A DNA stretch of 64,000 nucleotides, taken from positions 1 through 64,000 of the forward strand of contig NZ_APAT01000019.1 of assembly GCF_000347775.1 (NCBI RefSeq), read 5' to 3'. Positions 28,901 to 38,511 of the stretch are shown here, in pieces. Numbering within the stretch: the first letter of the stretch is position 1; every line of letters starts with the position of its first letter. Origin of the DNA: Marinobacter santoriniensis NKSG1. Lineage in GTDB: Bacteria; Pseudomonadota; Gammaproteobacteria; Pseudomonadales; Oleiphilaceae. The notes under the pieces are model-generated. The model did not search any database. It was not told where the DNA came from and saw only the letters and a list, made by a program, of their open reading frames with translations. The translations under genes and the position numbers were made by a program.

Positions 28901-30226
28901 ATGCAAGACAACTGGTCACGCTACCTCCGGTTGATCATCAGCGGGCTCGCGGGTACCACCCTGGTGGGTCTGTATTTTGGCGAGCCGCTCTACGGCCTGG
29001 TCGTCGGGCTCACCATCTACCTCTGGTTAACGCTGATGCAGGCCCGCCGCCTGTTTCGATGGCTGGCCCACCCCAGTGCCACTGACGAGGCACCCAGGAG
29101 CATCGGGTTTTGGGGGGATATTTTCAACAATCTCCACAAGCTGCATCAGAATCATCTCCGCACCCAGGATCGCCTCAGGGCCCAGATCAACCGGGTCCAG
29201 GAATCCACCAACGCCATGCGGGACGGCGTCATCATGACCGATGCCCGGGGCACCATGGAATGGTGGAACGGATCCGCGGAATACCTTCTTGGCTTCCGAC
29301 GAAACACCGACCGTGGCCAATACATCCACAACCTGATCCGAACCCCCGCCTTCAAGAGCTACTTCGATTCCCGGGATTATCGTGAGCCGCTGGAAATCCA
29401 TTCACCGGCCAGGCCCCACATCCACCTCCAGATCCAGATCAGTCTCTTTGGTGACGACGACCGGTTGATCGTGGCCAAGGATGTGACGCGGCTGTATCAG
29501 CTCGAACAGATGCGCAGGGACTTTGTCGGGAACGTGTCCCATGAAATGCGGACACCCCTGACAGTGATCAGCGGGTACCTTGAAACCCTGGTGGATCATG
29601 CCGACGAACTGCCGCCAAAATGGCGCCGGGCCATCCGGACCATGGCGGCCCAGTCGTCCCGGATGGAAGCCCTGATCACCGACCTGATACTACTGTCACG
29701 GATTGAAACCGGCGAACAGACGGTGCACGACTCACTCACTGACGTGGATCAGCTGATCCAGCAGATATGTCAGGATGCCAGAGCGCTCAGTGGCGAGAAA
29801 CAGCACGAATTCACGGTCAATGTGACCGATCATCGGCTCCTGAAGGGGGACGAAAGCCAGCTCCGCAGCGCTTTCTCCAATCTGGTATTCAATGCGGTCA
29901 AATACACCCCGGCTGGCGGCCACATCACGGTCTCCTGGACCACGAATCGGGAAGGGGCGCATCTCTCGGTAAAGGACACCGGGATCGGGATCGATCCAGT
30001 CCATATTCCGCGACTGACCGAGCGTTTCTACCGGGCGGACCCGAGCCGCCACAAGGACACGGGCGGCACCGGTCTGGGCCTGGCCATCGTCAAACATGTC
30101 CTGCTGAACCACGATGGCAACCTGGAGATCCGGAGCCGCATCGGAGACGGCAGCGAATTCATCTGCCATTTCCCGCGGGAGCGGCTGGAGGAACGGGCGC
30201 CCGAGGCGACGGCCGGCACAGAATAA
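28901..30226 (+). CDS. phoR: Phosphate regulon sensor kinase PhoR
   Basis: The 441-residue membrane histidine kinase has two N-terminal hydrophobic segments (residues about 10-45), a PAS domain (about 95-200), HisKA with the phospho-accepting histidine in GNVSHEMRTPLT (near residue 213) and an ATPase domain with NLVFNAVKYTP, DTGIGI and GGTGLGLAIVK. It lacks a large periplasmic sensor, as usual for PhoR, which reads phosphate status through PstSCAB and PhoU. It is co-transcribed with phoB; a convergent response regulator gene begins 12 nt past the stop. Confidence 0.96.
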   Translation: MQDNWSRYLRLIISGLAGTTLVGLYFGEPLYGLVVGLTIYLWLTLMQARRLFRWLAHPSATDEAPRSIGFWGDIFNNLHKLHQNHLRTQDRLRAQINRVQESTNAMRDGVIMTDARGTMEWWNGSAEYLLGFRRNTDRGQYIHNLIRTPAFKSYFDSRDYREPLEIHSPARPHIHLQIQISLFGDDDRLIVAKDVTRLYQLEQMRRDFVGNVSHEMRTPLTVISGYLETLVDHADELPPKWRRAIRTMAAQSSRMEALITDLILLSRIETGEQTVHDSLTDVDQLIQQICQDARALSGEKQHEFTVNVTDHRLLKGDESQLRSAFSNLVFNAVKYTPAGGHITVSWTTNREGAHLSVKDTGIGIDPVHIPRLTERFYRADPSRHKDTGGTGLGLAIVKHVLLNHDGNLEIRSRIGDGSEFICHFPRERLEERAPEATAGTE

Positions 30227-30238
30227 TCCGTGAGAAAT

Positions 30239-31120
30239 CTAGCGATTGCCCGCCCGGAAACGCGCGACAAACCGTGACAGGTCTTCGAGTTTTTTCGGAT
30301 CCTCATCGACAAAGCGGATCGTGACACCAACAAAGTCCGTATCCTGCCGCTTGTCCACCGCCTGCAACTGATGCACATACCCGTTCAGTCGGGCCATCTG
30401 ATCCTCACCAACCTCAATATCGACCACCGCCTGATCCAGGATGCCCGGGAACACCTGATCCCGCTTTGCGATAACCCGCACTTCCGTCAGGTTGATATCC
30501 TTGACCACAGACTTGAGCGTACTGTCGGCGAAACGGATGGACGCCAGACTCATGTTGTTCCGGGGTGAGGTCCGGCCGGTGCTGGCGGGTGCACCAGCGA
30601 CTTTTCCGGATTCGGCTTCTGGCGCGGCGGACACAGGCTGACCCGGCGGTTCCCGTTTCTGGGTCAAAAGGGTCGCTGATTCCTTGAAAGCCTCGGCCGG
30701 ACCGGCCATGGACTTGCCACTGCCTTCCATCGCCTCTTTCAGCCGACGTCCCATCACCTTGATCACCTTGCGGCTCAGGCCGTCCGGACTGAAAGGCTTA
30801 CCCAGATACTCCGATACACCTTCCTTTACAGCCTCGATGACGTGATCCTTGTCACCCCGACTGGTGATCATGATGAAGGGCACCTTGGCGTACTGCGGCT
30901 GCTGCCGCATCCATTGAAGCAGCTCCAGCCCCGACATTTCCGGCATTTCCCAGTCGCACAACACCAGGTCAAAGGTGGTTCGCGACATCAATGACTGGGC
31001 CCGGCGCCCGTTCTGGGCATCGGTGGTCTCGATCACAGGAAAACGCTGGCGCACGGTACGTTTGACCAGATCCCGAACGAAGCTGGCGTCATCCACAACC
31101 AGCGCTTTCAACATTGCCAT
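30239..31120 (-). CDS. Response regulator with CheY-like receiver and PilZ-like C-terminal domain
   Basis: The ATG at 31120 gives 293 residues. The receiver (1-125) keeps VVDDASF, the aspartate in LVLCDWEMPEMSG, MITSRGD and the lysine in YLGKPFSP. A proline/alanine/glutamate-rich linker (about 140-190) leads to a C-terminal domain beginning NNMSLASIRFADSTLKSV, which resembles a PilZ fold but lacks a clear RxxxR motif. It may be an output domain without c-di-GMP binding. A gene of this type sits near phoR in Pseudomonas as well (PA5364 region), which suggests a conserved neighbourhood. Confidence 0.75.
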   Translation of the reverse strand: MAMLKALVVDDASFVRDLVKRTVRQRFPVIETTDAQNGRRAQSLMSRTTFDLVLCDWEMPEMSGLELLQWMRQQPQYAKVPFIMITSRGDKDHVIEAVKEGVSEYLGKPFSPDGLSRKVIKVMGRRLKEAMEGSGKSMAGPAEAFKESATLLTQKREPPGQPVSAAPEAESGKVAGAPASTGRTSPRNNMSLASIRFADSTLKSVVKDINLTEVRVIAKRDQVFPGILDQAVVDIEVGEDQMARLNGYVHQLQAVDKRQDTDFVGVTIRFVDEDPKKLEDLSRFVARFRAGNR

Positions 31121-31249
31121 TGTTTCAAGCCTTCCACAGCACACAAGCGGTTATTGTTCGCTCAACTATAGAACAAAGCCCCGTCCATAGGACCCGTCCG
31201 CTACAAAAAAACGACAAACAGAATCCCGGGGAACCCACCGATTAAACAT

Positions 31250-31266
31250 TTGTCACCCTGTGACAA
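31250..31266. promoter_or_regulatory. 17-bp inverted repeat upstream of the lytic transglycosylase
   Basis: TTGTCAC and GTGACAA are perfect 7-bp arms around CCT. The element ends 85 bp before the mltB-like GTG start, where an operator would be expected. Nothing else is coded here. The cognate regulator is not known. Confidence 0.45.
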
Positions 31267-31350
31267 TCTGTAGAGTGTTTTCACGCCGCGAAAACGCGCT
31301 ACCATGTCCACCGACACATTTTTATACCCTGACGGGATTTGAGGTATCGA

Positions 31351-32583
31351 GTGCGCACACCGCCTGCAAGGATCTTTCACCTGGCCCTGGTTTTCGCGAG
31401 CATCACCGTTGCATTCTCTGGCCGCGTGGCTGCCGAGGCGGCGGCCCCCACCAGTAACGACTTCGCCCAGTGCAAGCAACGCCTTGAACAGCGGGCCGTT
31501 TCTGAAGGCGTCAGTCCGAAGACGGCCGGCGATGTCATGGCGCAGGCCCAGTATCTGCCCCGGGTTATCGAACTTGACCGGCGTCAGCCGGAGTTCACAA
31601 CGACCTTTGCCGATTACCTCAACCGCAGGGTAAATACCGACCGCGTCAGCAAAGGCCGGGAAATGCTCGATAAACACCGGGATCTGCTGGCAAGAGTCAC
31701 CCGGGAAACCGGGGTGCCCGGCCCCTATCTGGTGGCGTTCTGGGGCCTTGAAACCAATTTTGGCAGTTATTTCGGAAAAATGTCCGTCCCCAGTTCCCTG
31801 ACCACGCTGGCCTGTGATGCAAGACGCAGCGAATTTTTCAGCAAACAGCTGATCGCCGCCCTTCGCATCATTGATGAGGGCGCCATACCTGCGGACCAGA
31901 TGGAGGGATCCTGGGCAGGTGCGATGGGGCACGTGCAGTTCATGCCGACGGTATTCCTCAAGCACGCCGTGGATGCCGACGGCGATGGCCGCAGAGATCT
32001 CTGGAACAGCCTCCCCGACGCCATGATGTCGGCAGGTCGCTTCCTTGAGTCCATGGGCTGGGATGGTGACTACCGCTGGGGACGGGAAGTACTCCTGCCC
32101 GAAGGCTTCGACTACGCGCTCGCAGACGGGCGGCGCCTGCCACTCAAACAATGGCGCGATCTGGGCATCACCGACGCCTTCGGCAACAAGCTTGCCCATG
32201 AACCCATCAAGGCAGCGCTGCTGGTGCCGGCCGGACACCAGGGCCCCGCGTTTCTGGTGTACCACAACTTCAAGGTGATCATGGGGTGGAACCAGTCGGA
32301 ATTCTATGCGATCGCCGTCGGCTATCTCGCGGACCGTATCGCGGGCGCGGGAAAACTGCAGAATCCACCGCCAGAAGATGCCCCGGCCCTGTCCCGTCAG
32401 ACCGTCATTGAGCTCCAGAAAGCGTTGAGCGCCCGTGGATTCGATGCGGGCAAACCGGATGGCATTCTGGGCCCCTCCACCCGAGCCGCCATCCGCCAGT
32501 TCGAGGCGTCGGCAGGAATGGTCGCCGACGGCTATCCCGGCACGGATGTGCTGCAGCGACTCAAGGTGGATAACGAACGCTGA
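31351..32583 (+). CDS. Lytic murein transglycosylase, MltB-like, with peptidoglycan-binding domain
   Basis: Starting at GTG 31351 (GAGG six bases upstream), the 410-residue protein has a signal peptide, an SLT-2/MltB catalytic domain with the catalytic glutamate in AFWGLETNFGSYFG (near residue 134) and AGAMGHVQFMP, and a C-terminal PG-binding-1 domain (GILGPSTRAAIRQFEASAG, near residue 375). It cleaves the glycan strand of peptidoglycan with 1,6-anhydro product formation. The signal has no lipobox cysteine, so it is probably soluble in the periplasm. rsuA follows after 5 nt. Confidence 0.9.
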   Translation: MRTPPARIFHLALVFASITVAFSGRVAAEAAAPTSNDFAQCKQRLEQRAVSEGVSPKTAGDVMAQAQYLPRVIELDRRQPEFTTTFADYLNRRVNTDRVSKGREMLDKHRDLLARVTRETGVPGPYLVAFWGLETNFGSYFGKMSVPSSLTTLACDARRSEFFSKQLIAALRIIDEGAIPADQMEGSWAGAMGHVQFMPTVFLKHAVDADGDGRRDLWNSLPDAMMSAGRFLESMGWDGDYRWGREVLLPEGFDYALADGRRLPLKQWRDLGITDAFGNKLAHEPIKAALLVPAGHQGPAFLVYHNFKVIMGWNQSEFYAIAVGYLADRIAGAGKLQNPPPEDAPALSRQTVIELQKALSARGFDAGKPDGILGPSTRAAIRQFEASAGMVADGYPGTDVLQRLKVDNER

Positions 32584-32588
32584 CACCC

Positions 32589-33281
32589 ATGCGACTGGAC
32601 CAGTTCATTGCCCACTGCACCCCCCTGTCCAGGAAAGAGGCCAAACGGGCCATCGCCCGGGGCCGCGTGACAATCCGGGGCCTCCCCTGCCGGGACGCTG
32701 GCGAGAAGATCACCGAAGACTGTCCGGTCTGCCTCGACGGTCAGGGCCTGCATCGCCCCGAAGAGCGCTACTTCATGCTGAACAAGCCGGCGGGGGTGGT
32801 CAGCGCCACCACCGACGCCGACCATCCGACGGCTCTGGACCTGCTGCCGCCTGAACTCATCCGGGACCTGCACATCGCCGGCCGCCTGGATCTCGACACC
32901 ACCGGTCTGCTCCTGCTCACCACCGATGGTCAGTGGTCCCATCGCATTACGTCTCCCCGGACGGATTGCCCGAAGGTCTATCAGGTGACCCTGGATTCCC
33001 CGCTATCCGACGAAGCTGAAAGACAACTGACCCGGGGTGTCCAGCTGAAATCCGAAGACAGGATGACCCGCCCCGCCGATGTCAGACGTTTGGGGAATCG
33101 CATTATCGAGCTGACCATCTCTGAGGGGCGTTATCATCAGGTCAAGCGGATGCTGGCGGCCGTCAGCAACCATGTGCAGGCGCTACACCGGATCCAGGTT
33201 GGCAACATTCGGCTGGACCCGGACCTGAAACCCGGGGAATTCCGCCCCCTGACACCAGAGGAAGTCGCCAGCGTGGGGTGA
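32589..33281 (+). CDS. rsuA: 16S rRNA pseudouridine(516) synthase
   Basis: The 230-residue protein has an N-terminal S4 RNA-binding domain (RLDQFIAHCTPLSRKEAKRAI) and a catalytic domain with the nucleophilic aspartate in AGRLDLDTTGLLLLTTDG (near residue 100). It also has the late motif EGRYHQVKRMLAAV. These features place it in the RsuA branch, which isomerises U516 of 16S rRNA. RluB/RluE-type specificity is less likely given the length. The gene is 5 nt downstream of the transglycosylase gene and should be translated from the same mRNA. Confidence 0.9.
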   Translation: MRLDQFIAHCTPLSRKEAKRAIARGRVTIRGLPCRDAGEKITEDCPVCLDGQGLHRPEERYFMLNKPAGVVSATTDADHPTALDLLPPELIRDLHIAGRLDLDTTGLLLLTTDGQWSHRITSPRTDCPKVYQVTLDSPLSDEAERQLTRGVQLKSEDRMTRPADVRRLGNRIIELTISEGRYHQVKRMLAAVSNHVQALHRIQVGNIRLDPDLKPGEFRPLTPEEVASVG

Positions 33282-33302
33282 CCCTCCGACGGTTCGGTCC
33301 GA

Positions 33303-33782
33303 TCAGGCCCGCTCGAAGCGCTGGGCCTCCCGATTCTTCCGAACCGCCCCTGCCTCGAAAACTTCCCCGTTCATCGCAATGTAGACACCACTGGGCAAGT
33401 TCTGAACAGCGCCCCAGGCAAACCCCAGGTTGAATACCGCATCGGAAACCCGCATCCGCGCGGGCTGCATGGCGCCGAAAAGGACAATGGTTTTATCGGA
33501 AACAGCGTCGAGCGCGGCGGCGGTTTCGGCCATGGTATCGGTGCCGTGAGTGATCAGGATTCGTTGTCCCGGACACGAGCGAACCGCAGACACAATGCTA
33601 TCCCGATCTTCGGCGGTGAGATCCAGGCTGTCCTTTCGGAGCAGTTCGTGGATCCGGAAACCATCCCGGATATTGGCCTCCGCCAGCATCTCCGGCAGCT
33701 GTGACGCGCCGATCTCGAACTGACTGTTGGCGTCAAAATACACCTTGTCGATGGTGCCGCCGGTGGTAAAAATATCGATCAT
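33303..33782 (-). CDS. Stand-alone asparaginase N-terminal domain protein
   Basis: ATG 33782 puts the sequence MIDIFTTGGTIDKVYFD at the N-terminus, which carries the first asparaginase catalytic threonine loop (TTGGTI). The second, ILITHGTDTMAETA, lies near residue 80. The whole protein is 159 residues, about half a type I or II asparaginase, and ends after the first Rossmann-like domain. Similar short proteins occur in other gammaproteobacteria. Because both threonine motifs remain, amidohydrolase activity is possible, but the C-terminal domain that completes the usual active-site dimer is absent. No remnant of that domain is visible downstream. Confidence 0.75.
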   Translation of the reverse strand: MIDIFTTGGTIDKVYFDANSQFEIGASQLPEMLAEANIRDGFRIHELLRKDSLDLTAEDRDSIVSAVRSCPGQRILITHGTDTMAETAAALDAVSDKTIVLFGAMQPARMRVSDAVFNLGFAWGAVQNLPSGVYIAMNGEVFEAGAVRKNREAQRFERA

Positions 33783-33928
33783 GTGAATGTTTTCTCTCAG
33801 CTGAACAGGCGCCCAGAACACCTTTCCGTATTGATCAGACTATACCAGCCCGCCCGCTTTACCGGCAGTCCACCCGTGTCGGCCATCCGTTTTAAACAGA
33901 GAATGCAAAATACCTTTAAATGAAGTAA

Positions 33929-33942
33929 AATTTACGTAAATT
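33929..33942. promoter_or_regulatory. 14-bp palindrome and repeated GTAA words upstream of an EAL gene
   Basis: AATTTACGTAAATT is a perfect 14-bp palindrome 76 bp before the gene at 34018. The following 45 bp repeat related words (GGTTAC, GGTAAAGG, ATGTAAG, ACGTAAAGG). A TACAAT at 33951-33956 could be a -10. The cluster looks like a multi-site binding region. The rest of the 235-nt gap shows nothing else. Confidence 0.45.
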
Positions 33943-34017
33943 CATAAGGTTACAATAGGTAAAGGGATGTAAGCGAACGTAAAGGCTACCCTCCCTTCCT
34001 CTCAGGATCTGTTCCGA

Positions 34018-36624
34018 ATGGACTCGTCAGCCCCCAATCCAGCCGCTGCGCGCTTTCCCGGAACCCTGGCCAGACGGTTTTTCCTCCGCCTTCGGCCATG
34101 GTGGCCGTTGCTGCTACTTGCATCGAGTTTTGCCTACGGCATTCTCGTGGCCCTCTGGCAAACACCCACGCTACTGAACCCGGCCGTCCCTGCCACCCCA
34201 TCAACCCCACAGCCGGTGGTCACGCAGATCCTTCCGGAAACGGGTTACCGGCTTGAAACACTGGCATCGGTGCTTGCCAATCGGCGCTGGCAGGATACCT
34301 CCGCCTGGCAGCCAACCGATAACCGTCGCTCGGGTATAGGCTATCCCTATCAACCTGTGACATACCGGGTAACCCTGGCCAACCATTCCGATGCGCCGGT
34401 CGAGCGCAACCTGGTGCTCGACGCGCCCTATCTTGATCATGTGCAGCCTGCTCTGATCTCCCCGGATAACGACATCCAGACACTGATTGCAATGGGCGAC
34501 AGCTACCCCGATGGACACCGGTTGATTGATTTACCGACCTGGATATGGCCCGTCACCCTGGCACCGGGTCGCACCACGCTTCTGGTTGAAGTCCGCAACA
34601 ATGGGCCCGTGGTCCTGCCCCTGAGCCTTATGAAGTCAGCGATGCCCGACACCGGGGAGATCATGACGCTGACCTGGAAGTCGTTCATTTCAGGGGTACT
34701 GGTGTTCGCGCTGATCCTTAACCTCAGTACCGTTATCCGGCTCCGTAAACCCGGGCTCGGATGGCTGAGCGTGTTCATGGCCGGTCTGATCCACAGCCAA
34801 CTGGTTATGGACGGGCTCGGGTTCTGGTTGCTGTGGCCTGAGCTGCCCGTGCTGAATACCCTGTTGGGCATCAGTCTGCCCCTGTGCCTGCTGGCCTTGT
34901 GCGAGTTCACGCCACACTTCATCAGTGTCAGCAGGACCTCTGCCGCCATCCTCAGACTCTTCAGTCTCCTGGCCGGCGCCCACCTGCTGGCCGCGCCCTT
35001 CGGGCTCAGACTGATCGGCCAGGATTCCCTGCTGGCGCTGGCGGCTCTCGGGGGTGCTTTTATCCTCTCCCTGGTCGTTCGCTATCACCGTCGGGTCTAT
35101 GACCGATACTTCGGACTGTCCGTGCTGTCGATTCTGATCGGCGCCATCATTACCTCGTTGCGTACCATCGGTTGGCTGCCCGTCACGCCGCTGACCGACT
35201 CGGCCTTTTTCCTGGGTGCTGCGCTCGGGTCGGTGATTCTGACCAGCGGGATGGGCAGGCTGCTTGCCCAGGAGCGAAACCGCAGACTGGGCTCCGACAT
35301 CCGGGCCCGGCAGGAGCGCAAGCTGCGTACACGCGTGGAGCAGGACATCGACCGGCTGATGAAAACACACCGGGTAACCGGCAAACCCAACCGACCCATG
35401 CTCGAGGAAACCCTGGACGGCATAAACAGCCAGGCTCACCCCTACAGCGTCTGCATGATCCGTCTGGCCCGGATCAACGAACTGGAACAGGCACTGGGCT
35501 ATCGCACCACAGAGGATCTCCTCAAACAGTACCTCCGGCGGCTGAACGGGTTTCTGAAACGGACGGTGGGCGATCGCCTGATCATGGTCAACGGCTTTGC
35601 CGTGTCCTCCCTGGACGCCGCCAACCATGCGTTTGCCTTTTATCGAAACGCGCCAGCGAACGAGGACGATACCCTGCTCAACGCCATTGTCGCCTGGCTG
35701 GGAACAAACTTCCGGGAAGGCCGCTTCTCGTTTTCCTGGGCCCCGTCGATAGGGCTCGCCCATGCCCCCCAACATGGCAGAGATGCCTCCAGCATCCTCT
35801 CTTCTGCCGGCTTTGCCTCACTCGACGACAGCCGACCACTGACCATCTACGACCCCGCCGTCGCAGACTGGCAGTACCGACAGCAAATTCTGATGCTGGA
35901 ACTCGAGGCATCACTGCGCAGTGACGATATGTGGCTGGAATACCAGCCAAAGGTTTGTATCCGGGATGGTAGTATCGCGTCCTTCGAGGCCCTGTTACGC
36001 TGGCACCACAGCGAGTTTGGCCGGGTATCCCCGGAACAATGGATTCCTGTTGCCGAGGAGGTAGGCCTGATCTCCCTGGTTACCGAATGGGTCCTGGAAC
36101 GCGCCTGTCGGGATTTCGCCCGGCTCAGGGACCGGCATGGCCCGGACATCGCCGTTTCCATCAATGTCTCCGCCAAGGACCTGGCAAGGCCATCATTCCC
36201 CGACAGTGTCATCGACACAGCAGAGCGCCATGGACTTCGCCCCGAAAACCTGATTCTCGAAATCACCGAAACCGCGGTGATGAACGATACCGAACTCGCC
36301 CGCGTCAGCCTTCTCACCCTCAGCCAACGCGGTTTCAGGGTTGCCCTGGATGATTTCGGCACGGGCCACTCATCACTCGGCACGCTGGCCAGCTTTGAAC
36401 TGGACGAACTCAAGATCGACCGCAGTTTCCTGAAAGACATCATGACCTACCCACGCCGCCAGAATATCCTGCGCGTGGCACTGGACCTGGGCGAAACCCT
36501 CAACCTGGATGTCGTGGTCGAGGGGGTTGAGGACGAAGCCACCGCCGTCTGGCTCCAGCAATTCCCCGGACTCTACGGACAGGGGTATTACTGGGGCCGT
36601 CCGACCCGCCTGCCCGACGCCTAG
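34018..36624 (+). CDS. Membrane EAL-domain c-di-GMP phosphodiesterase with degenerate GGDEF
   Basis: The 868-residue protein has an N-terminal membrane segment (about 24-45), a periplasmic sensor (about 45-225), a set of membrane segments (about 225-420), a GGDEF-like domain without the GGDEF loop (about 440-600) and an EAL domain (about 620-868). The EAL domain keeps [35 protein letters not shown] and VEGVEDEA, so hydrolysis of c-di-GMP is likely. Its architecture parallels the protein at 20812-23424. Its stop codon overlaps that of convergent ilvD by four bases. Confidence 0.87.
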   Translation: MDSSAPNPAAARFPGTLARRFFLRLRPWWPLLLLASSFAYGILVALWQTPTLLNPAVPATPSTPQPVVTQILPETGYRLETLASVLANRRWQDTSAWQPTDNRRSGIGYPYQPVTYRVTLANHSDAPVERNLVLDAPYLDHVQPALISPDNDIQTLIAMGDSYPDGHRLIDLPTWIWPVTLAPGRTTLLVEVRNNGPVVLPLSLMKSAMPDTGEIMTLTWKSFISGVLVFALILNLSTVIRLRKPGLGWLSVFMAGLIHSQLVMDGLGFWLLWPELPVLNTLLGISLPLCLLALCEFTPHFISVSRTSAAILRLFSLLAGAHLLAAPFGLRLIGQDSLLALAALGGAFILSLVVRYHRRVYDRYFGLSVLSILIGAIITSLRTIGWLPVTPLTDSAFFLGAALGSVILTSGMGRLLAQERNRRLGSDIRARQERKLRTRVEQDIDRLMKTHRVTGKPNRPMLEETLDGINSQAHPYSVCMIRLARINELEQALGYRTTEDLLKQYLRRLNGFLKRTVGDRLIMVNGFAVSSLDAANHAFAFYRNAPANEDDTLLNAIVAWLGTNFREGRFSFSWAPSIGLAHAPQHGRDASSILSSAGFASLDDSRPLTIYDPAVADWQYRQQILMLELEASLRSDDMWLEYQPKVCIRDGSIASFEALLRWHHSEFGRVSPEQWIPVAEEVGLISLVTEWVLERACRDFARLRDRHGPDIAVSINVSAKDLARPSFPDSVIDTAERHGLRPENLILEITETAVMNDTELARVSLLTLSQRGFRVALDDFGTGHSSLGTLASFELDELKIDRSFLKDIMTYPRRQNILRVALDLGETLNLDVVVEGVEDEATAVWLQQFPGLYGQGYYWGRPTRLPDA

Positions 36625-38297
36625 AAGTCGTCGGTCACCGCCCCGCCGGACGCGGATCCGACGGTGCGGGCGTACTTGGCCAGAACTCCCCGGCGAACCT
36701 TGGGCGCCGGCGGTTGCCAGGCCTTTCGGCGACGCTCAAGCTCCGCCTCTTCCACCGCCAGCTCCAACCGGTTGGCAACCGCGTCAATCGTGATCCGGTC
36801 ACCGTCTTCCACCAGTGCAATGGGCCCGCCCTCGGCCGCCTCCGGCGTGATATGGCCAACCACGAATCCGTGGCTGCCGCCGGAGAACCGGCCATCGGTA
36901 ATCAAAGCCACATCATTACCGAGGCCTTTGCCCATTATCGCAGAGGTCGGGCTGAGCATTTCCCGCATACCCGGACCGCCCCTGGGCCCCTCGTAGCGGA
37001 TCACGACCACATCTCCGGCCACCACGGTCCCGTCAAGGATTCGTGCCTGGGCTTCTTCCTCGGACTGAAATACCCGGGCGCGCCCCTCAAAATACGTTCC
37101 CTCTTTCCCGGTGATCTTGGCAACGGCCCCCGTGGGTGCCAGCGAGCCATACAGAATGCGCAGGTGGCTGTCCGACTTGATGGGATCATCGAAGGCATGA
37201 ATGATGTCCTGCCCATCGGGATAGGGCGCGACATCGGCCAGATTCTCCGCCAGCGTCTGGCCGGTAACGGTCAGGCAGTCGCCGTTGAGAAGCCCTCGCT
37301 CCAGCAGCATTTTCATCAACGGCTGGATTCCACCGATCGCCACCAGTTCCGACATCATGTAATGCCCACTGGGCCGGAGATCCGCCAGCACGGGAACCCG
37401 CTTGCCGATCTCGGTGAAATCATCGAGCGACAGTTTGACCTCCATCGTTCTGGCCATTGCCAGGAGATGCAGCACGGCATTGGTGGACCCGCCAAGGGCA
37501 ATCACCACAGTGATGGCGTTTTCAAAAGCCGCCCGGGTCATGATGTCCGACGGCCGGATGTTGCGATCCAACAGGTTCAGGACCGCCGCGCCAGCTGCCC
37601 GTGAGTCCTCAGCCTTCACCGTGGAAACGGCATTCTGAGCGGAGCTGCCGGGCAGGCTCATGCCCATCGCTTCAATCGCAGACGCCATGGTATTGGCGGT
37701 GTACATACCGCCGCAGGAGCCAGGCCCCGGAATGGCAGTCTCTTCAATCTGTTTGACGTCAATGAGGTTCAGATCACCCCGGGCGTGGGCGCCGATGGCC
37801 TCGAACACGGAAATGATATCGGTATGATTCGCCCCCGGCTGGATGGTGCCTCCATAGACGAATACCGACGGCCGATTCAGCCGCGCGAGACCAATCATGC
37901 AACCGGGCATGTTCTTGTCACAGCCCCCGATGGCAACCAGGCCATCAAACCCTTCACACCCGGCCACGGTTTCCAGGGAGTCGGCGATCACTTCCCGGGA
38001 GACCAGGGAATACTTCATGCCCTCAGTGCCGTTGGCAATGCCGTCCGACACGGTAATGGTGTTGAAGATCAGCGATTTTCCACCGGCTTCATCAGCCCCG
38101 TTCGCCGCTTCCTCGGCCAGCTGATTGATGTGCATGTTGCAGGGAGTCACGTTGCTCCAGGTGGAGGCAATGCCCACCTGGGGCTTGCGGAAATCCTCGT
38201 CCTGGAAGCCGACCGCACGAAGCATGGCCCGACTGGCGGACTTGCCCACACCGTCCACCACGGGCGCGGAGTATCGCCGGCGTGTATCTTCACTCAT
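36621..38297 (-). CDS. ilvD: Dihydroxy-acid dehydratase
   Basis: ATG 38297 with GAGGAGG eight bases upstream gives 558 residues. The frame extends 33 codons further up, but those lack family similarity. Iron-sulfur cysteines appear in [15 protein letters not shown] (near residue 110) and in [14 protein letters not shown] (near residue 180). It converts 2,3-dihydroxy-acids to 2-keto acids in isoleucine and valine synthesis. It is a single gene here, divergent from the phosphoketolase-like gene across a 214-nt gap in which I see no clear operator. Confidence 0.96.
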   Translation of the reverse strand: MSEDTRRRYSAPVVDGVGKSASRAMLRAVGFQDEDFRKPQVGIASTWSNVTPCNMHINQLAEEAANGADEAGGKSLIFNTITVSDGIANGTEGMKYSLVSREVIADSLETVAGCEGFDGLVAIGGCDKNMPGCMIGLARLNRPSVFVYGGTIQPGANHTDIISVFEAIGAHARGDLNLIDVKQIEETAIPGPGSCGGMYTANTMASAIEAMGMSLPGSSAQNAVSTVKAEDSRAAGAAVLNLLDRNIRPSDIMTRAAFENAITVVIALGGSTNAVLHLLAMARTMEVKLSLDDFTEIGKRVPVLADLRPSGHYMMSELVAIGGIQPLMKMLLERGLLNGDCLTVTGQTLAENLADVAPYPDGQDIIHAFDDPIKSDSHLRILYGSLAPTGAVAKITGKEGTYFEGRARVFQSEEEAQARILDGTVVAGDVVVIRYEGPRGGPGMREMLSPTSAIMGKGLGNDVALITDGRFSGGSHGFVVGHITPEAAEGGPIALVEDGDRITIDAVANRLELAVEEAELERRRKAWQPPAPKVRRGVLAKYARTVGSASGGAVTDDF

Positions 38298-38511
38298 TGC
38301 GTCTACCTCCTCATCACTGGCCATTACCGTTATGGAGAACCCTCGGCGCGGGCTTCCCGCCTCACGGTGACAGATCTGCCATTGGTCCTCAAACATCGCG
38401 TCGGCGCAGGTGCCCCGGAAATATGACTTTGCGAATGACCTGCATCAACCACCCCGGCTGCACCCGCCCTTACAATCCTTTCATAGCAGATATCAGCCAC
38501 GGAGGCATTGG

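Noticed and set aside
31201..32586. 461-codon frame antisense to the lytic transglycosylase
   Set aside because: The sense gene has a signal peptide, catalytic motif and PG-binding domain; the antisense frame has none.
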